From positions 1-64,000 of the forward strand of contig JAYMSP010000178.1 of assembly GCA_036897095.1 (NCBI GenBank): a DNA stretch of 64,000 bases, written 5' to 3'. Shown here piece by piece: positions 51,281 to 63,289 of the stretch. Every line of letters begins with the position of its first letter. The first letter of the stretch is position 1. The notes below the pieces were generated by a model. The model saw only the letters and a list, made by a program, of their open reading frames with translations, had not been told where the DNA came from and did not search any database. The translations under genes and the position numbers were made by a program. Source of the DNA: Plantago elongata (Eukaryota; Streptophyta; Magnoliopsida; Lamiales; Plantaginaceae).

Positions 51281-52195
51281 TCCTGGTTTTTTTTGTTTTG
51301 AAATAACGGGTATTTGAAATTGGATATTCGTGTGGGGAAAGTTGCAATTGCAATTTAACTACTCTACAATCAGATGATTCTGATGTTGGTCCTACAAATC
51401 ATCATGGTCCAGCTTTAGTATTCAAGAATGTTTTTAGTCATTGTTTAGACTTTATATGTGAAAAAATGAATTCACAATGTGATCAGTATATATAGTGTGA
51501 ATGAAAAAATGACTCCACAATGTGATCAGTATATATAGTGTGAACGATAGCCGGTCAATTGCCATATTTTGTGAAAGGTTAGTTTGAATAATTTTTTAAA
51601 TCAGTAGCACTCGTCAAATATATTTATAGGTGCAGTTGTATTTTTATCAAACAAGATGAATTCACATATATATATACATATGTATATATATGTATATATA
51701 TATTATGATCGATTAGTGACGCGAATCAACGTTTATCACACATCATATTTTGGTCCACTAATGTAAATCATCCAATTTTAGTTCCACGATTGATTAAATG
51801 ATAAAATATATTGACTTGAAATAATTTCAACTTAATAATTAAGAATATGAAAAGGAAGAAGATTGTGTTAAATAATTTTAGTTGTTAAATAATTATTAGT
51901 TCATCTGGTTGTTAATAAATTTGTTAACTTTTACGGAGTAGTTTAGCAAACCAATTAATTGATATAAATATAAGTTAAAGTAGAGTTTCTTCATTTGTTT
52001 TCTAGTGTTTAAATTGTCACTTTCATCATTTAGACTATTGCGCGAACGTGAACCTTATCGAGCGTCTAGCTATTTTTTAGAAGTTGAGTCAATTTCGAAC
52101 ATAATCTTTATCGAACTCAGAAATTATGTGATCATTAAAAAGTTCGCGAGCTTCGAGCTGTTCACGAGCTTTTATATAACGGATGGCTAAATTGA
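51281..52195. other. AT-rich DNA with a 43-bp tandem duplication
   Basis: Two copies of about 43 bases (51459-51501 and 51502-51544) each end GTGATCAGTATATATAGTGT. A (TATATA/CATATG) simple repeat lies at 51657-51705. No gene seen. Confidence 0.6.
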
Positions 52196-52196
52196 C

Positions 52197-52431
52197 GTAG
52201 GCCCTGTTTAGCAAAACTAACTGAAAAAGTAGCTGATAGTTGAATAATTAGCTGGTAGCTGGTTATGTAGCTTTTTTTTTTCAATAAGCTATTTGATTAG
52301 CTTCTCAAACCAGCTAGTTTTTCAGGTAGCTTGTTTGAGAGACTGCACGTTCACATAACTAGCTTTGTATTTAAAAAAAACACATGAAGCTAAAAAGCCA
52401 GTTGAAAAGGTAGTGATAAACAAAGACTTAA
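52197..52431. mobile_element. hAT-like MITE
   Basis: Begins GGCCCTGTTTAGCAAAACTA and its reverse-complemented end reads GTCTTTGTTTATCACTACCT. The interior repeats TAGCTGATAGTTGA / AGCTAGTT motifs in both orientations. The GGCCCTGTTTGGCAAA start is common among plant hAT-related MITEs as I remember them; no 8-bp target duplication could be seen. Confidence 0.5.
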
Positions 52432-54882
52432 TACGTTCATCTGACATTTTTAATATTAATACTTTGCTTAAATTCAGTAAATGATGTGTTTTGCTTATCT
52501 AACCCAATATCTTATACGTTGTTACATTTGTTTACCTAAATTCACCTAAAAACCCACCGTAAAATCTAACATAATTTATATATGTAAAATAAATACATTT
52601 AAATATATATTCAATTAATTAGTATTCACGAGCAACGATCATTTTATCAGGGTGATCGATTTAAATTCAATAGGAGATTAACAAGTTCGTGTTGACCGAT
52701 TTCAATATAGATCTGAATATTAATCGAGCTTTTTAGAGAGTGGTTTGATTCGCAAATTATGCCCTCATTTGCATAGTATCTCCATTCTCGACTAAATTCA
52801 AATAAAGTATCTTCCCTCAATTTAAAACTAAGGGACTGGTTGGTATATAATTTGAATGTGTATTTGGATGGATTTTGATGAAATTGTATTTGAAATGAAA
52901 TTGAAATGAGGGTATTTAAAATGTATTTTAGATCAAATCACTGTTTATCGAGCTAAATGAATCGATTACAATTGTATGAAAATCAGTTCCCAAGTAATTT
53001 ATCTTCTTTTAGTTCATAGATGTTGTTTGGTGGTAGTTGTTGCATGGTTTAAAAGCAGTATTGCTATATCTGGTGCGAATACAATGTTGGGATTTGGGAA
53101 TTACTATTTGCAAGTGTGTGACTGTGTGGCATAAAGTTACTCCATATAAGTATATATGTAAGTGCGATATTTATGAGTGTATACTCTCAGAATTCATATT
53201 CACTAAGATAATTAATATAATTTACGATTGAACAGAATTTTATACTTAATATATATAATTTTTCTGTTTTTTTAATGATTAATTATTTTCATAGCTTTAA
53301 TTATATATATGTAAATATTTTAAAACAAAAGATCTCAAGAATTCATGGAGCATTGCACGTTTAATACAAAAAAGATTGTACTTCGGTTAGAGCTTTATAA
53401 AGGAAGAAGTAGTCAATTGGAATAATAACAAATCAAGAATCACAACAAGACTCAATGCATGACTCTCATGTTCACGTAGACATTCACCACTATTATATAT
53501 AGAGGGTCATGCATCGAAGAAGAATCCAAGAGTATCTACAAGTCGAAGTCAACAATGATTGGGAGTTTGAGTTGGAGTAATTCATGAAGTAAAGCCGATT
53601 AGGACTCAAATTACCAGTAATAAAGATCACAACAAATCTGATGTGCTCAGAACGTTTTTGACAACTATATATACCCCAAGAGCTCATCAAAATACATATA
53701 GAAATCAACGAAGTCTATGACGATCAATCAAGAAAAACCGAAAATTTATTTATTCTTAGATTCACGATTTCTTTCATATTCTTCTAAGCTTTTTCTATCT
53801 AAAACTTAGAGGTTGATAGATAGATTGATAGAGTTAATTCTTTATACTTGCTTAGATATTTTGCATTCAGATATATTCGTAGAATAGACGATCTAGAGTA
53901 GTTTTTTGTATTCATTATTCGTATAGTGAATATTTTCGCCATGAGGCTTGGTGGATTATAGAATATAATCTGCTAGAAACTTATATCTCTTTGTCATGTT
54001 ATTTTCGCTGCATATTCTGATAAATTCGAGATTATGTTTCCAGATTATATTTATATATAATCGAGCTTTATTTGGTCGAGCATGATGTGACGACTACACT
54101 CTAAACTGTTTTATACAGTTTTAATTGTACTCGATACGCTTCATATTTAACTTGTTTAGTATCAAATTTCGATTTGCTTGCTATTTCAATATCTATTTCG
54201 ATATTCCTTAAAATTAGTAGATAGTTTGGACTTAGAGCGACAAGGATCAAAGTTCCAGATTAATTTGTGAAGGAAGATACTAGTACAAAGTAATTGAAAT
54301 TAAGCATTAACAATGTCAGTGTCAACCTTAATTAATATCATTAATGAATTTGTATGATTAATTAGTAGCATGTCACTAGCAGTTGGTGAGATAGTGTTTA
54401 TCTGTTAGTAGTAGTAGTGACACATTGATTGTCATTACTTATCTAAATGTTGTAGAGCTTTGGATACCCTGGAAACATGGGACAAAACCTTAATTTGAAT
54501 TTCAGTGTAACATAGTAGCAGATTCACTGTACAGAGCAGTGTAATACTACGTGCAATTCTCACTTATTGTTTTTGGGATATCTTTATAAATCTCCAAGCT
54601 TAACTCCTTCTACTGCCATTCAGTAATCAGTATGGACACTAGACAGACTATGGAATATATATGTCTCATTTTGTTTCTTCACGTGCATCTTTTCCTTTTC
54701 GCCCAAATTATTTTCTAAATTGCCAAACAATGTGCATTTACCCACGAGCATTGTATATTCAGAGCTCACCATCTCATCTATTTTATGACACGGGACACGA
54801 CTAATCAAGTTGAGATAAGATTGAAAACATTCATAGATTGTTGGGAGTACAAATCTCACATAGTTCACACTAATATGCTATA
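52432..54882. other. gene-free DNA, possible old element debris
   Basis: GGGACTGGTTGGTATATAAT at about 52834 resembles the end of a terminal-inverted-repeat element, but no partner was found. The 53400-54130 stretch is less AT-rich and has the look of a retroelement leader, without primer site, domain or paired LTR to prove it. Confidence 0.35.
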
Positions 54883-56017
54883 GGGGCTGATTGACATGGC
54901 ACTTAAATGTCAATTTAAATGAAATTTGAGAAATTTATGTTTAATCTGCAATTAAAATGTGCATGATTCAAATGGTTGTACTGTTGCAAAATGTTTCCTC
55001 CATTTTACAGCAGCTAACTAGACTATTCATCCTAATCATACCAATCATCCCAATCGAATCAACTCAAACTATTATCATACACTCAATTTGCAGAATCAAA
55101 CTCAAACATAAAGACTTATTATACATTGCAGATGAAATGAAAGTGCAGAAAAAAATGAAAGTGCAGACGAAAAACACCTTCATCGAGCAAATGACTTCAG
55201 GCGCCCGATTGGTCCCAAATTATGTCGATTGAGGGGCATTTGGAGGGGGAGGTGGTGGCGGTGAGGGGGGGAGGTTGTGGCCGTCGCGGCCGATTGGTCC
55301 GAAATGGAGTCGATGATGGCTGTGAGGATGGCAGTGGCGCGGATCTACTCGCGGATCCTGGCGACGGAGGTGGTGGCGGACCATGGCGGTTTGCAAAGAT
55401 GATGTGGTGACGAGGCGGCGCGGTTCTAGTTGGTGGTGGTGTGTGGAGACGGCGATGTGTGGTGGTCGATGGGTGGGTGGTCGGGATGAAATGGACAGGA
55501 GATGGAGATGAAATGGACGGAGATGGACGAAATGGAGAAATGACGGTAAATGGACTAATGGAGTAATTACTGGACATTTGGGATATTATTGGGTTTTGTA
55601 CAAAACCTCGGTCCGATACTCGATTTTTGCTTTGATTACATTATAATTACTTACGATTCATTCACTAATATTTACTTCGATTATTCTGGAATATAATTTT
55701 ATTATTATAATTTTATCTCATTTTAACATATACAAATACTACCAAACAACTTATTACATAATTATACTAATCATATAATTTTAACAACCTTAAATATCAA
55801 TAATTAACCAATCTAATACATATTTTATCAAATTTCAATACCAATCACTTCATACTTACACCAATCATTTATCTCTTACACAACCTATATAACAAAACTA
55901 TAATATCCTATCCAATTACAATTCTATACCAAACATTAATTTTAACAATTCTACTATAATCCGATCACTATTCAAGCATTCAAATCGAGCCATTTGAGTG
56001 ACATGCCAATCAGCTCC
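54883..56017. mobile_element. 1.1-kb terminal-inverted-repeat DNA element, non-autonomous
   Basis: Left end GGGGCTGATTGACATGGCAC then TTAAATG; the reverse complement of the right end is GGAGCTGATTGGCATGTCAC then TCAAATG, about 23 of 27 bases matching. No transposase is present. The centre (55200-55560) is GC-rich while both shoulders are very AT-rich. The superfamily is not decided: the GGGxCTGxTTGxCAT end suggests PIF/Harbinger or hAT, and no target duplication is clear. Confidence 0.65.
55200..55560. other. GC-rich insert inside the TIR element
   Basis: Rich in GGTGGTGGCGG and GGAGATGGA themes; the minus strand reads as a Pro/Ser/Thr-rich low-complexity frame of 126 codons (55577-55197). 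It could be captured host sequence or simple-repeat expansion. I do not call it a gene. Confidence 0.5.
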
Positions 56018-56488
56018 ATTGTATTTTCTATCATGTTAAGACTTTTAGAAAAGACGTGTTCATATATAATAAAACTTCTAAGTTACTTTTATTAATATAA
56101 AAAAAACTTCAAATCAATTGGTGTTAGAAATATGAGTATGTAAAAATTCCTAATAGCATTAAAGTTTGTTAAAATTAATGAAAGAGGGTGGCTGCTAGAT
56201 GTATTTTTAAAAGTGACAAGTATGCTTTTACTGGTTCAGATTTCACCCGGAGCGAATTTATATGGATTTTACCTTCCAGTCCGAGGCTTAATTTTGGGTT
56301 AACTGGTCGGCACTCGACACATGCTATTACGTGTAACGTGGGCCTGAGAGCAAATTGATCTGGGCTTCATGACCCATTCCAACAATCATCTGAGTCCGTC
56401 GGAAAGCCCATATACGCGATCCATACCTTGTAACAGAAGAAAGACAGTCGAGAAGTTCCACTGAGAGCTCAACCAACATCGATCAACT
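56018..56488. promoter_or_regulatory. promoter and leader of CSN8
   Basis: The TIR element ends 470 bases before the CSN8 ATG. No TATA box stands out, as is common for housekeeping genes. Confidence 0.4.
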
Positions 56489-58952
56489 ATGGATTTCTCT
56501 TCGCTAACCGATGCTCTTGCTTCCAAATCCTACCATCAAATTGCTCAAATCTGCGACAATCTCATGCTTCAGGTCACTACTTCACACTCACTATTTCCCC
56601 TCTTTACTTTTTCGCTGTGTTATGAAACCCTAATTCCGATGTAATTTCGATTGTTCAGGCTGCATCACAAGGCATTGCGTTTCGCGAAGAGTGGCCTTAC
56701 GCTATTCACCTTCTCGGCCATATCTACGCTGATGACATGTAAGTCTGATTTCAGTACTCGTGTATTTGGTGTTGCAAGGGTTTAATGTGTGGTTTCAGTG
56801 ATGATATTGATAATTGGAATTTGTTTGTATTGCAGTAATAGTGCGAGGTTTTTGTGGAAATCGATTCCGTTGGCAATGAAGGATAGCCAGCCTGAGTTGT
56901 TGGCAGTTTGGCAGATTGCGCAGAGGCTGTGGGTGAAGGAGTACTCTGGTGTTTATGAGGCTCTTCGGTCGTTTGGCTGGAGTCCGGAGGTTGGGGCTAT
57001 TGTTGCTGCCTTTTCAGGTGATTGCTCGATTGTTATTGATTGATAATGTCAGCTGTTGGTGGTGTTCAATGTTCCTTAGTTTCTAGTATTCGTTTTCAAC
57101 TTGTTTTTGTTAAATTGCTGGTTTTAAGATTGTCTGGCCATAGCAAGTTAAGGAGATCATGACTTTGGATACCATCTTGTGAGGAATTGGACTACTAGCT
57201 ATGGGCGGAATGTCAGTGGTCAGCGAATGTAATCTTTCAATTTTTTCTTTTGTTTGCATACAAATTTTAAGAAACAATCAGATTTCAGTTTCATATTTGT
57301 GAAGTTATAGGACGTTTATTCTTGCATATGCTTTTTGACAAATGTATAACATTGTATAACTGACATTGCTTGCAACCATCATATTATTATGACTAGAAAT
57401 GATACACGGCGCTAGCCTATAAATTTTATAAAATTAATTGAATTTAGGTCACGTGCGAACTCACATTTCATGATACATTAGTGTCTTGGATGGGTAAATG
57501 CAAAAAATTCTACATATTTGTGTACACAAGTTATAATTTAGAAAGTAGTGAAATTTTGAATATTATCAACCCATAAGTGAAAGAGTCTCTTCACTTTATT
57601 TGTTGGGTAAGTTGGCTTAGACAACATAAAATTAGTAATGTGTATGTAAATGTAGACCTTTTACTATTTCTTATAACGTGTGAGTGTTTCAATCATTTAG
57701 TAGTTTAAGGAGTTATGCGAAATAAATATAATCGTAAATATATAAATACATTAGAGGATGTCACGTTTACGGAAATACCTTTTGTTAATCTCTCTACTTT
57801 TTCATTCAGTCTACTCTTTGTTTGTTTTTCACCCTGCATAAGTTCGGAGGTTATTTATGCCTGCCTTTCATGTTATATTATAATTGTACTTTTTTTAGTT
57901 TTCTGAATTTTGAGTGTACTTAATGCTGCCCACTTAATTTGAATTCATGTAGATCTCTACACCAAAAGAATGTTCGAGTTATTGGTTTCAGCCTATTCAA
58001 CTATCAGCATTCAAAACACTGCAATTTTCCTGGGAATGAGTGAGGATGAGGCTGCAAACTGTAAGCTACTATTCTCACTTGTATTCATTCCAAAATTTGT
58101 ATGCATCTGGTCTGAAATTTGCTACACTATGACTACACTTTTATTACAAATTTCACCGAGAACATGTCTTTGTTTATCTGAGCTTCATTTATACAAGTTC
58201 TGTTCCAAGAAATCTAGATGGTAATGTCTGTAATGTGTTCCCTATGGATGTGGTTCTCTAATGTGGATGTTGTAAGGTAGTCTTTTACTGTGGCAGAAAC
58301 TACACTCAAAAGTGTCCGTGTTGATTGGCAGCTATATGACCAGCCCAATGATGCATGTTTTGAAACACAATTTGTTTTAAAATAAAATATAGTGGAGGAT
58401 TGATCTCATTGTCTATAAAAAATTTAGGTCTCTATTCTTTCTTAAAATGAGGAGTTGAACCTTTTTCCAATGAATGGAATTGTAAAACACACATCACAGT
58501 GATGGCTATTTGTTTGGTACCTAAGTTTCACATAGGACTCGGACTGGAAATTTGAGACATTAAACGACTATATCTGACATCATCCACAGTAAATGTGCAT
58601 ACTGATGAACCGGTGAAACTTGGTGACTGGACCTTAACAAGTGTAGCATACGGGCTGACAGTTTGTTGTGTCCTGTAGTTCTTATTGATTCTTAATAAAC
58701 CTATTCTCAAAGCTCATGTTTAATTTCTCTTTTCTGCTCTTCATTGCCTTCCAAATGGATTGGTTTTCTTCTGCACCCTCATTGCCATCTTCAAAATTTT
58801 GTGCATTTGCAGATGCAGCACAACAGGGTTGGACTTTAGATCCTGCATCTGGTATGCTAACTGTGAAGAAGCAGGCAATTGCAAAAGAACAAAAAGTGGA
58901 CCGAAACAAACTGCAGAGGTTGACTGAATATGTATTCCATCTTGAGCACTGA
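56489..58952 (+). CDS. CSN8: COP9 signalosome subunit 8, five exons
   Basis: Subunit of the eight-protein nuclear complex that removes NEDD8/RUB from cullins and represses photomorphogenesis (Arabidopsis COP9/FUS7). Exons 56489-56572, 56659-56738, 56836-57017, 57953-58060 and 58813-58952 join in frame to 197 aa, the same length as the Arabidopsis protein. Recognisable segments: WPYAIHLLGHIYADD, ARFLWKSIP, DLYTKRMFELLVSAYSTISI, AIFLGMSEDEAANY, GWTLDPASGMLTVKKQA, and the C-terminal KLQRLTEYVFHLEH found nearly unchanged in plant CSN8. The whole protein is a small helical PCI-type fold. ATG at 56489 matches the family start MD(F/L)S. Convergent with the zinc-knuckle gene 1 kb downstream. No defects seen. 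Confidence 0.95.
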
Positions 58953-59987
58953 TATATTGAAGGGCATGTAAAGGAATTATAGTAGAGTATTTAGAGAAGC
59001 AGAACGCGGCGAGAATGGTAGATGACTTAGCTGAAAAATGAATTGCGTATTTTAAAGCTATATTCATCACTGATTCACAGTAATCTGAGCTCCTATTTAT
59101 AGTCCATTTGATCTAGCATTAGCTTATGTTCGCTATTGCTTGCACCTGCCAAGCTTGATATGTATAATTCCTTACCAAGTCGAGGTGAATCTAAATCTCT
59201 AATTGGTGTTCGGAAGCTTTTGTTACTCATGATAGATGCATGCTGACACCTCATATTGTTCGAAGCTTTTCTAAATGAACTGAATTCACAGGGATAAGAT
59301 CCATTTCCAAAACGCTAATGTACTACTAAAGTGTTCCGTAATATGTACTCCAATATTCTCATAAGTTACAAAAACAGGCAGTTACTAATACTATTCTCTC
59401 TGATGTTCATGGTCATTGTACGTAGACAACTTAATAATTCCAGGAGAAGAATTCCCCTTCCCATCTATCATGTGTATCATGTACTAAAGAATTTAACATA
59501 AGAAAATGGTAAATTTAATGATGTTTAGCAACTAAAATATTTTGTTGAACTTCTGTAAAATCCTACACCCTCAGTTTACTATAAGTATAACAATTGTGTT
59601 GGACATAATGTTAAAAAATGAGGTACAAAAGTATATTTAAAAATAAATTATATTTTAAAAATAATTTTCATAATAGAAAATGTAACAATTTTAGTGAAAC
59701 ACTAAAAATTGCACTTTTATTCTCAATGTTCAAATCTTGAAAACAAAATACAAAATTATAAAATGAAGCTCCAAATACAGATTGTTCCTCGTACACCCAC
59801 ATTTAAGCTATAATTACTTGCAACAAGACAAGATGACACAGAAAACATTCTGCGACAGTCTACAGTTCTGAACTAACGCCCGGAGGAAAAGGTAAACAAT
59901 GTTGCAAACAAACACAACTTTGATTTATAATAGAACCAAAGGTTTCTGTCAAAATCCAAGAACAATTCAACATTGATGATTAAGTCA
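58953..59987. other. convergent intergenic region
   Basis: Contains the 3' UTRs of CSN8 (+) and of the zinc-knuckle gene (-). No gene or element recognised. Confidence 0.5.
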
Positions 59988-60752
59988 TCAACCAACAAAA
60001 TTAACAACTTTGGGTCCTTTATTCTTTTTCTTTGCATGTTTATCTTTTTCATTGGAAACAGGTTCAGCAGCTTCAACAAAGTCATCTTCAAGGTCATCTC
60101 CACTAGTGAACTTGGTGATCCGGTTAGGCCGTTGAACTTCAATTGATTGATCATCAAAACCAGTTGCACCAGAACTTATGCTCAGCTTATTAGGACAATC
60201 TCTGGCCAAATGTGTTACACCACCACAAATCTTACAGCATCCACCCTTGGGATAAATTCCATGGTTGTTCTTGGGACAGTCTTTACTCAAGTGCCCAGAT
60301 TCATTACATATAAAGCACTTGGCATATTTCGTTCCTCCGTCTTGACGAGGTTGTGGGCAATGAGAAAGAGAATGTCCCATCGATCCACAATTGTAACACA
60401 ACTTTCTATCAGCTGACACATCATCTTTGTTGGGGCAGTTCTTAAGACTGTGACCACGTTGTCGGCACATCAGACATATCTTGTTCCTTTCCCATTCTGA
60501 TTTACTGGGGCAATTCTTAGCAATATGGTCAACCTCTTTGCAGATGTAGCAAGTTTCACCGGGTCTCATGCCAGGTACTCGAAGTGGACGGTGGGAGGAT
60601 TTCTTATTTGGATTTGATTTGTTGGGCTTCAACTTGTTTTTAATCTTCTTCTTGCTTGGGTCTTTTGCCGGGGTTGGTTCTAGTTTTGGAAAAAGGTCTG
60701 GATGTTCTTCTCTGTACCGTTTCTTGGCTTCTCTTTGCCTCTTGCTCACCAT
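59988..60752 (-). CDS. CCHC zinc-knuckle protein, ZCCHC9-like
   Basis: A 254-aa basic protein with five CX2CX4HX4C knuckles at residues 68-81, 93-106, 119-132, 146-159 and 173-186 (CYICKEVDHIAKNC, CLMCRQRGHSLKNC, CYNCGSMGHSLSHC, CFICNESGHLSKDC, CKICGGVTHLARDC). The N-terminus (KRQREAKKRYREEHPDLFP) and the GMRPGETCYICK lead-in follow the ZCCHC9 family and its Arabidopsis relative At5g52380. The C-terminus is acidic then lysine-rich (KDKHAKKKNKGPKVVNFVG). Animal ZCCHC9 is nucleolar and linked to rRNA and the RNA exosome; a role in nucleolar RNA handling here is inference. The coding sequence is a single exon. Confidence 0.88.
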   Translation of the reverse strand: MVSKRQREAKKRYREEHPDLFPKLEPTPAKDPSKKKIKNKLKPNKSNPNKKSSHRPLRVPGMRPGETCYICKEVDHIAKNCPSKSEWERNKICLMCRQRGHSLKNCPNKDDVSADRKLCYNCGSMGHSLSHCPQPRQDGGTKYAKCFICNESGHLSKDCPKNNHGIYPKGGCCKICGGVTHLARDCPNKLSISSGATGFDDQSIEVQRPNRITKFTSGDDLEDDFVEAAEPVSNEKDKHAKKKNKGPKVVNFVG

Positions 60753-61950
60753 TCTTTTATCTGTTGGGAAAACGGAAGGGTTTAGATCTATCTGCCCAAC
60801 ATAAAATGAGGAAACTAGCTAGTTGCCATATACTGTATAATTTAAAAAAAAAATTCATGTAGTCAACCAGCTACATCACGTAATAGGCACCGTTTTCCCA
60901 ACATAAAATGCTGACTCTAGCCAATGATAATTACGACTGACTTTTAGGCAATATAGCAGACAGAATCGTAAGTTCATCACTAAAAGTAAAAAATCTTGAA
61001 GGGAAAAAAAATCACATGGCTGGAAATTCTGAAACCAACAAAAGTGAGAATTCAAGATAAAGCAGGAATCAATCATATTTTAGGAAGAGATAAAGAAATC
61101 TTGGCATATATCTTGATGTCATTACAACTGAAAGTGATTCTGTATTTTTATAATATACACAAAAACAGTACCACAGGCAGCTAATCAGAAAACCAAGCTG
61201 AAACATTTCATTTATACTAGTATCTCATTGCAGCATTTGGGGAAGGAAAATCAAAGTCTACATACAGAGATATCTAAATCAAGGAACATTTAATTTGCCA
61301 GACATTTATAATCAGTTAAGTAAGAGATTAACTGCCTCACAGACGAAGAATCTACTACCGTTTACGAAAACCGATAGCTGCACACACAACAAAAACATAC
61401 AAGACAGTAAGGCAACAAGCCAACAACTTTATTATACATAAACCACAGGGAGTTTCCCTTAAAACCTAATTTTCGACAAGTCTAATGCGCCAGCAATGAG
61501 AAAGAGCCTAAAGTACCTGAAAGACCTACATTTGTTTATCGACTAGATAAAGCTCGGCTAGGCCACAAACATCCAGATAAAGTGAAGTAGATGCCTTAAG
61601 GAAACGCTCTCTTAATTATCACAACTAGTATAAGACAAGGATTCATTTGAATGAAAATGAAAACTGTGACAAACATACTATGGACGAGAAACCAAAGCTG
61701 AGAGAATGAAAGAACAATTATAAAAATAAATCATTTGAGTTTCATATACACCAAATAACACTACTGCATAGAGATGAACTCCAAAACAAAGCGAGCAAAA
61801 ATTCATCATAATAACAGTGCAAAGTGCATAATGAAGCACCATACCATACCTTGGTGAACAGCAGATAGCTACCAGGTCGCCGTAGATACCTTCGTTTGGG
61901 TTTGAATCGGCCTAAATACTCAATCGACTTTGAATAGATCGTTTTCACTT
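60753..61950 (-). other. 5' UTR intron and first exon of the zinc-knuckle gene
   Basis: On the minus strand a first exon (about 61950-61850) ends CACCAAG with donor GTATGGTA at 61849, and the acceptor TTTTCCCAACAG lies at 60761, eight bases before the ATG at 60752. This gives a 5' UTR intron of about 1.09 kb (60761-61849). No coding frame lies inside it. Confidence 0.6.
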
Positions 61951-62248
61951 TTCAGGGGGGGAAATCGATTAGGTTTTCTATCGGTGGATTAACCCAGTAA
62001 GGGGTAGCTCAAAGTGCTGAACAACCTATTAGGTTTTCTATTACGATGGGCTTCAATTTGGCCCAAATATTGATTTCAAATCAAACGCTTATTTAGCTTC
62101 ACATCTGGTTCAGTTCGGTCCAATTCTATTCAAACGAACATAATTTATTTTAAGTATTTAAAAAAGAATAACAACATTTTCAACAATTTAATTCAGCTAT
62201 AGTTAATATAGCATTTGAACTAAATTAGCTTGATATCTATTGAAGAAG
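61951..62248. other. intergenic DNA with a TTCAG-type fragment
   Basis: CTGGTTCAGTTCGGTCCAAT at about 62105 is probably a scrap of the TTCAG MITE family. Nothing else seen. Confidence 0.4.
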
Positions 62249-62787
62249 TGTTGGTGTTACGAGAATACTAGATAATGAAGAGAGTTGAAATACGGGTGTG
62301 TTCCTGAAACACGATGTATATCGGAATTGGTGTTACGAAGACACTGGAGAAGACATAAATGACACAAGTAATAATGACGTGTTATATTCCTATTGACTCT
62401 GGTAATTTGAAGAGGAAAAGTTTGTTATCAACGTAACTAACTTGCAGAGTTTAACTCATCATTAAATTGGAACAGTTACAGATCAATTGAAGTATAAAAA
62501 ATATTTTGTAACTGTTTAGCTCTCAGGTTATTCATCACCATCTTTGTAATTCATTGCTTGTAGCACAATCCATTCTGATTTTTTTGTAGAAAGTAGTTAG
62601 GCGAAGCCGAGTAGCTTGAGATCCGCAAGATTCTACATGTAATATGTTTCTTTCTTATTTATAGTGGAACTTTGATAATCTCTATGGACGTAGTTAGGCT
62701 ATTGTCGAACCATGCAAATCGTTGGGTTCTTTGTTCGATTGTTGATTGCTAGTGGGATCTTTTGTTTCGTATTCATCAATCGCTACA
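62249..62787 (+). repeat. possible solo LTR (copia-like), fossil
   Basis: Runs from TGTTGGTGTTACG to TCAATCGCTACA (TG..CA, about 540 bp). The 62680-62745 stretch, GGACGTAGTTAGGCTATTG then CGAACCATGCAAATC, resembles the 'gatgtaggt..cgaaccacgtaaatc' block common near the 3' end of plant copia LTRs. There is no paired copy in the window, no internal domain, and no clear target duplication, so the call is tentative. Confidence 0.4.
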
Positions 62788-63289
62788 TAATTAATTCGAT
62801 GAAAGTTTCATTGAGTTGCTTATGATTTTACACATTGAACTGGACTTGCATACTGATGAATGGAATTAATAAGACCAAACCATCCACATAAACATATCTT
62901 AGTTACCAAACAATCCACATTAAACATATCTTAGTTACACAATTTGATGACTTGGTATAGATTCAAATCTAAATTAGAGTAACCTTACCATTCATCCTAT
63001 CAATTTCGTTACTTCCATGTAAATTAAATTCATATGAATTAAAATGTTGTCCGTAGTTCATAGAGTACACAAACCTAAAAAAAAAGGGCGTTCATAGATT
63101 ACACACACAGTACATAGAATAGAAGAAGTTTGTACTTAGTAAGCAAATTAGGCTGAAAATACTTGCACTGATAAATTAACTACGTGCGTACATTAAGAAA
63201 TTAAACAAAAGGATCAGATCATATATTGCTTGCTTGCATTTACCTTTCTTTTCAGGTCTAAAACATCAAGGTCAATATAAATCCGCTTA
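62788..63289. other. intergenic DNA and 3' flank of the last gene
   Basis: AT-rich. A near-repeat of CCATCCACATAAACATATCTTAGTTA-like sequence occurs twice at 62880-62940. No gene. Confidence 0.4.

Noticed and set aside
53340-54330. Possible retroelement leader or solo LTR
   Set aside because: The composition is suggestive but no paired repeat, primer site, domain or target duplication could be seen.
55197-55577. 126-codon minus-strand proline-rich open frame
   Set aside because: It lies inside the GC-rich core of a terminal-inverted-repeat element, is low-complexity, and shows no domain or start context.
61742-61948. 68-codon minus-strand frame
   Set aside because: It overlaps the first exon and donor site of the zinc-knuckle gene's 5' UTR and has no family resemblance.
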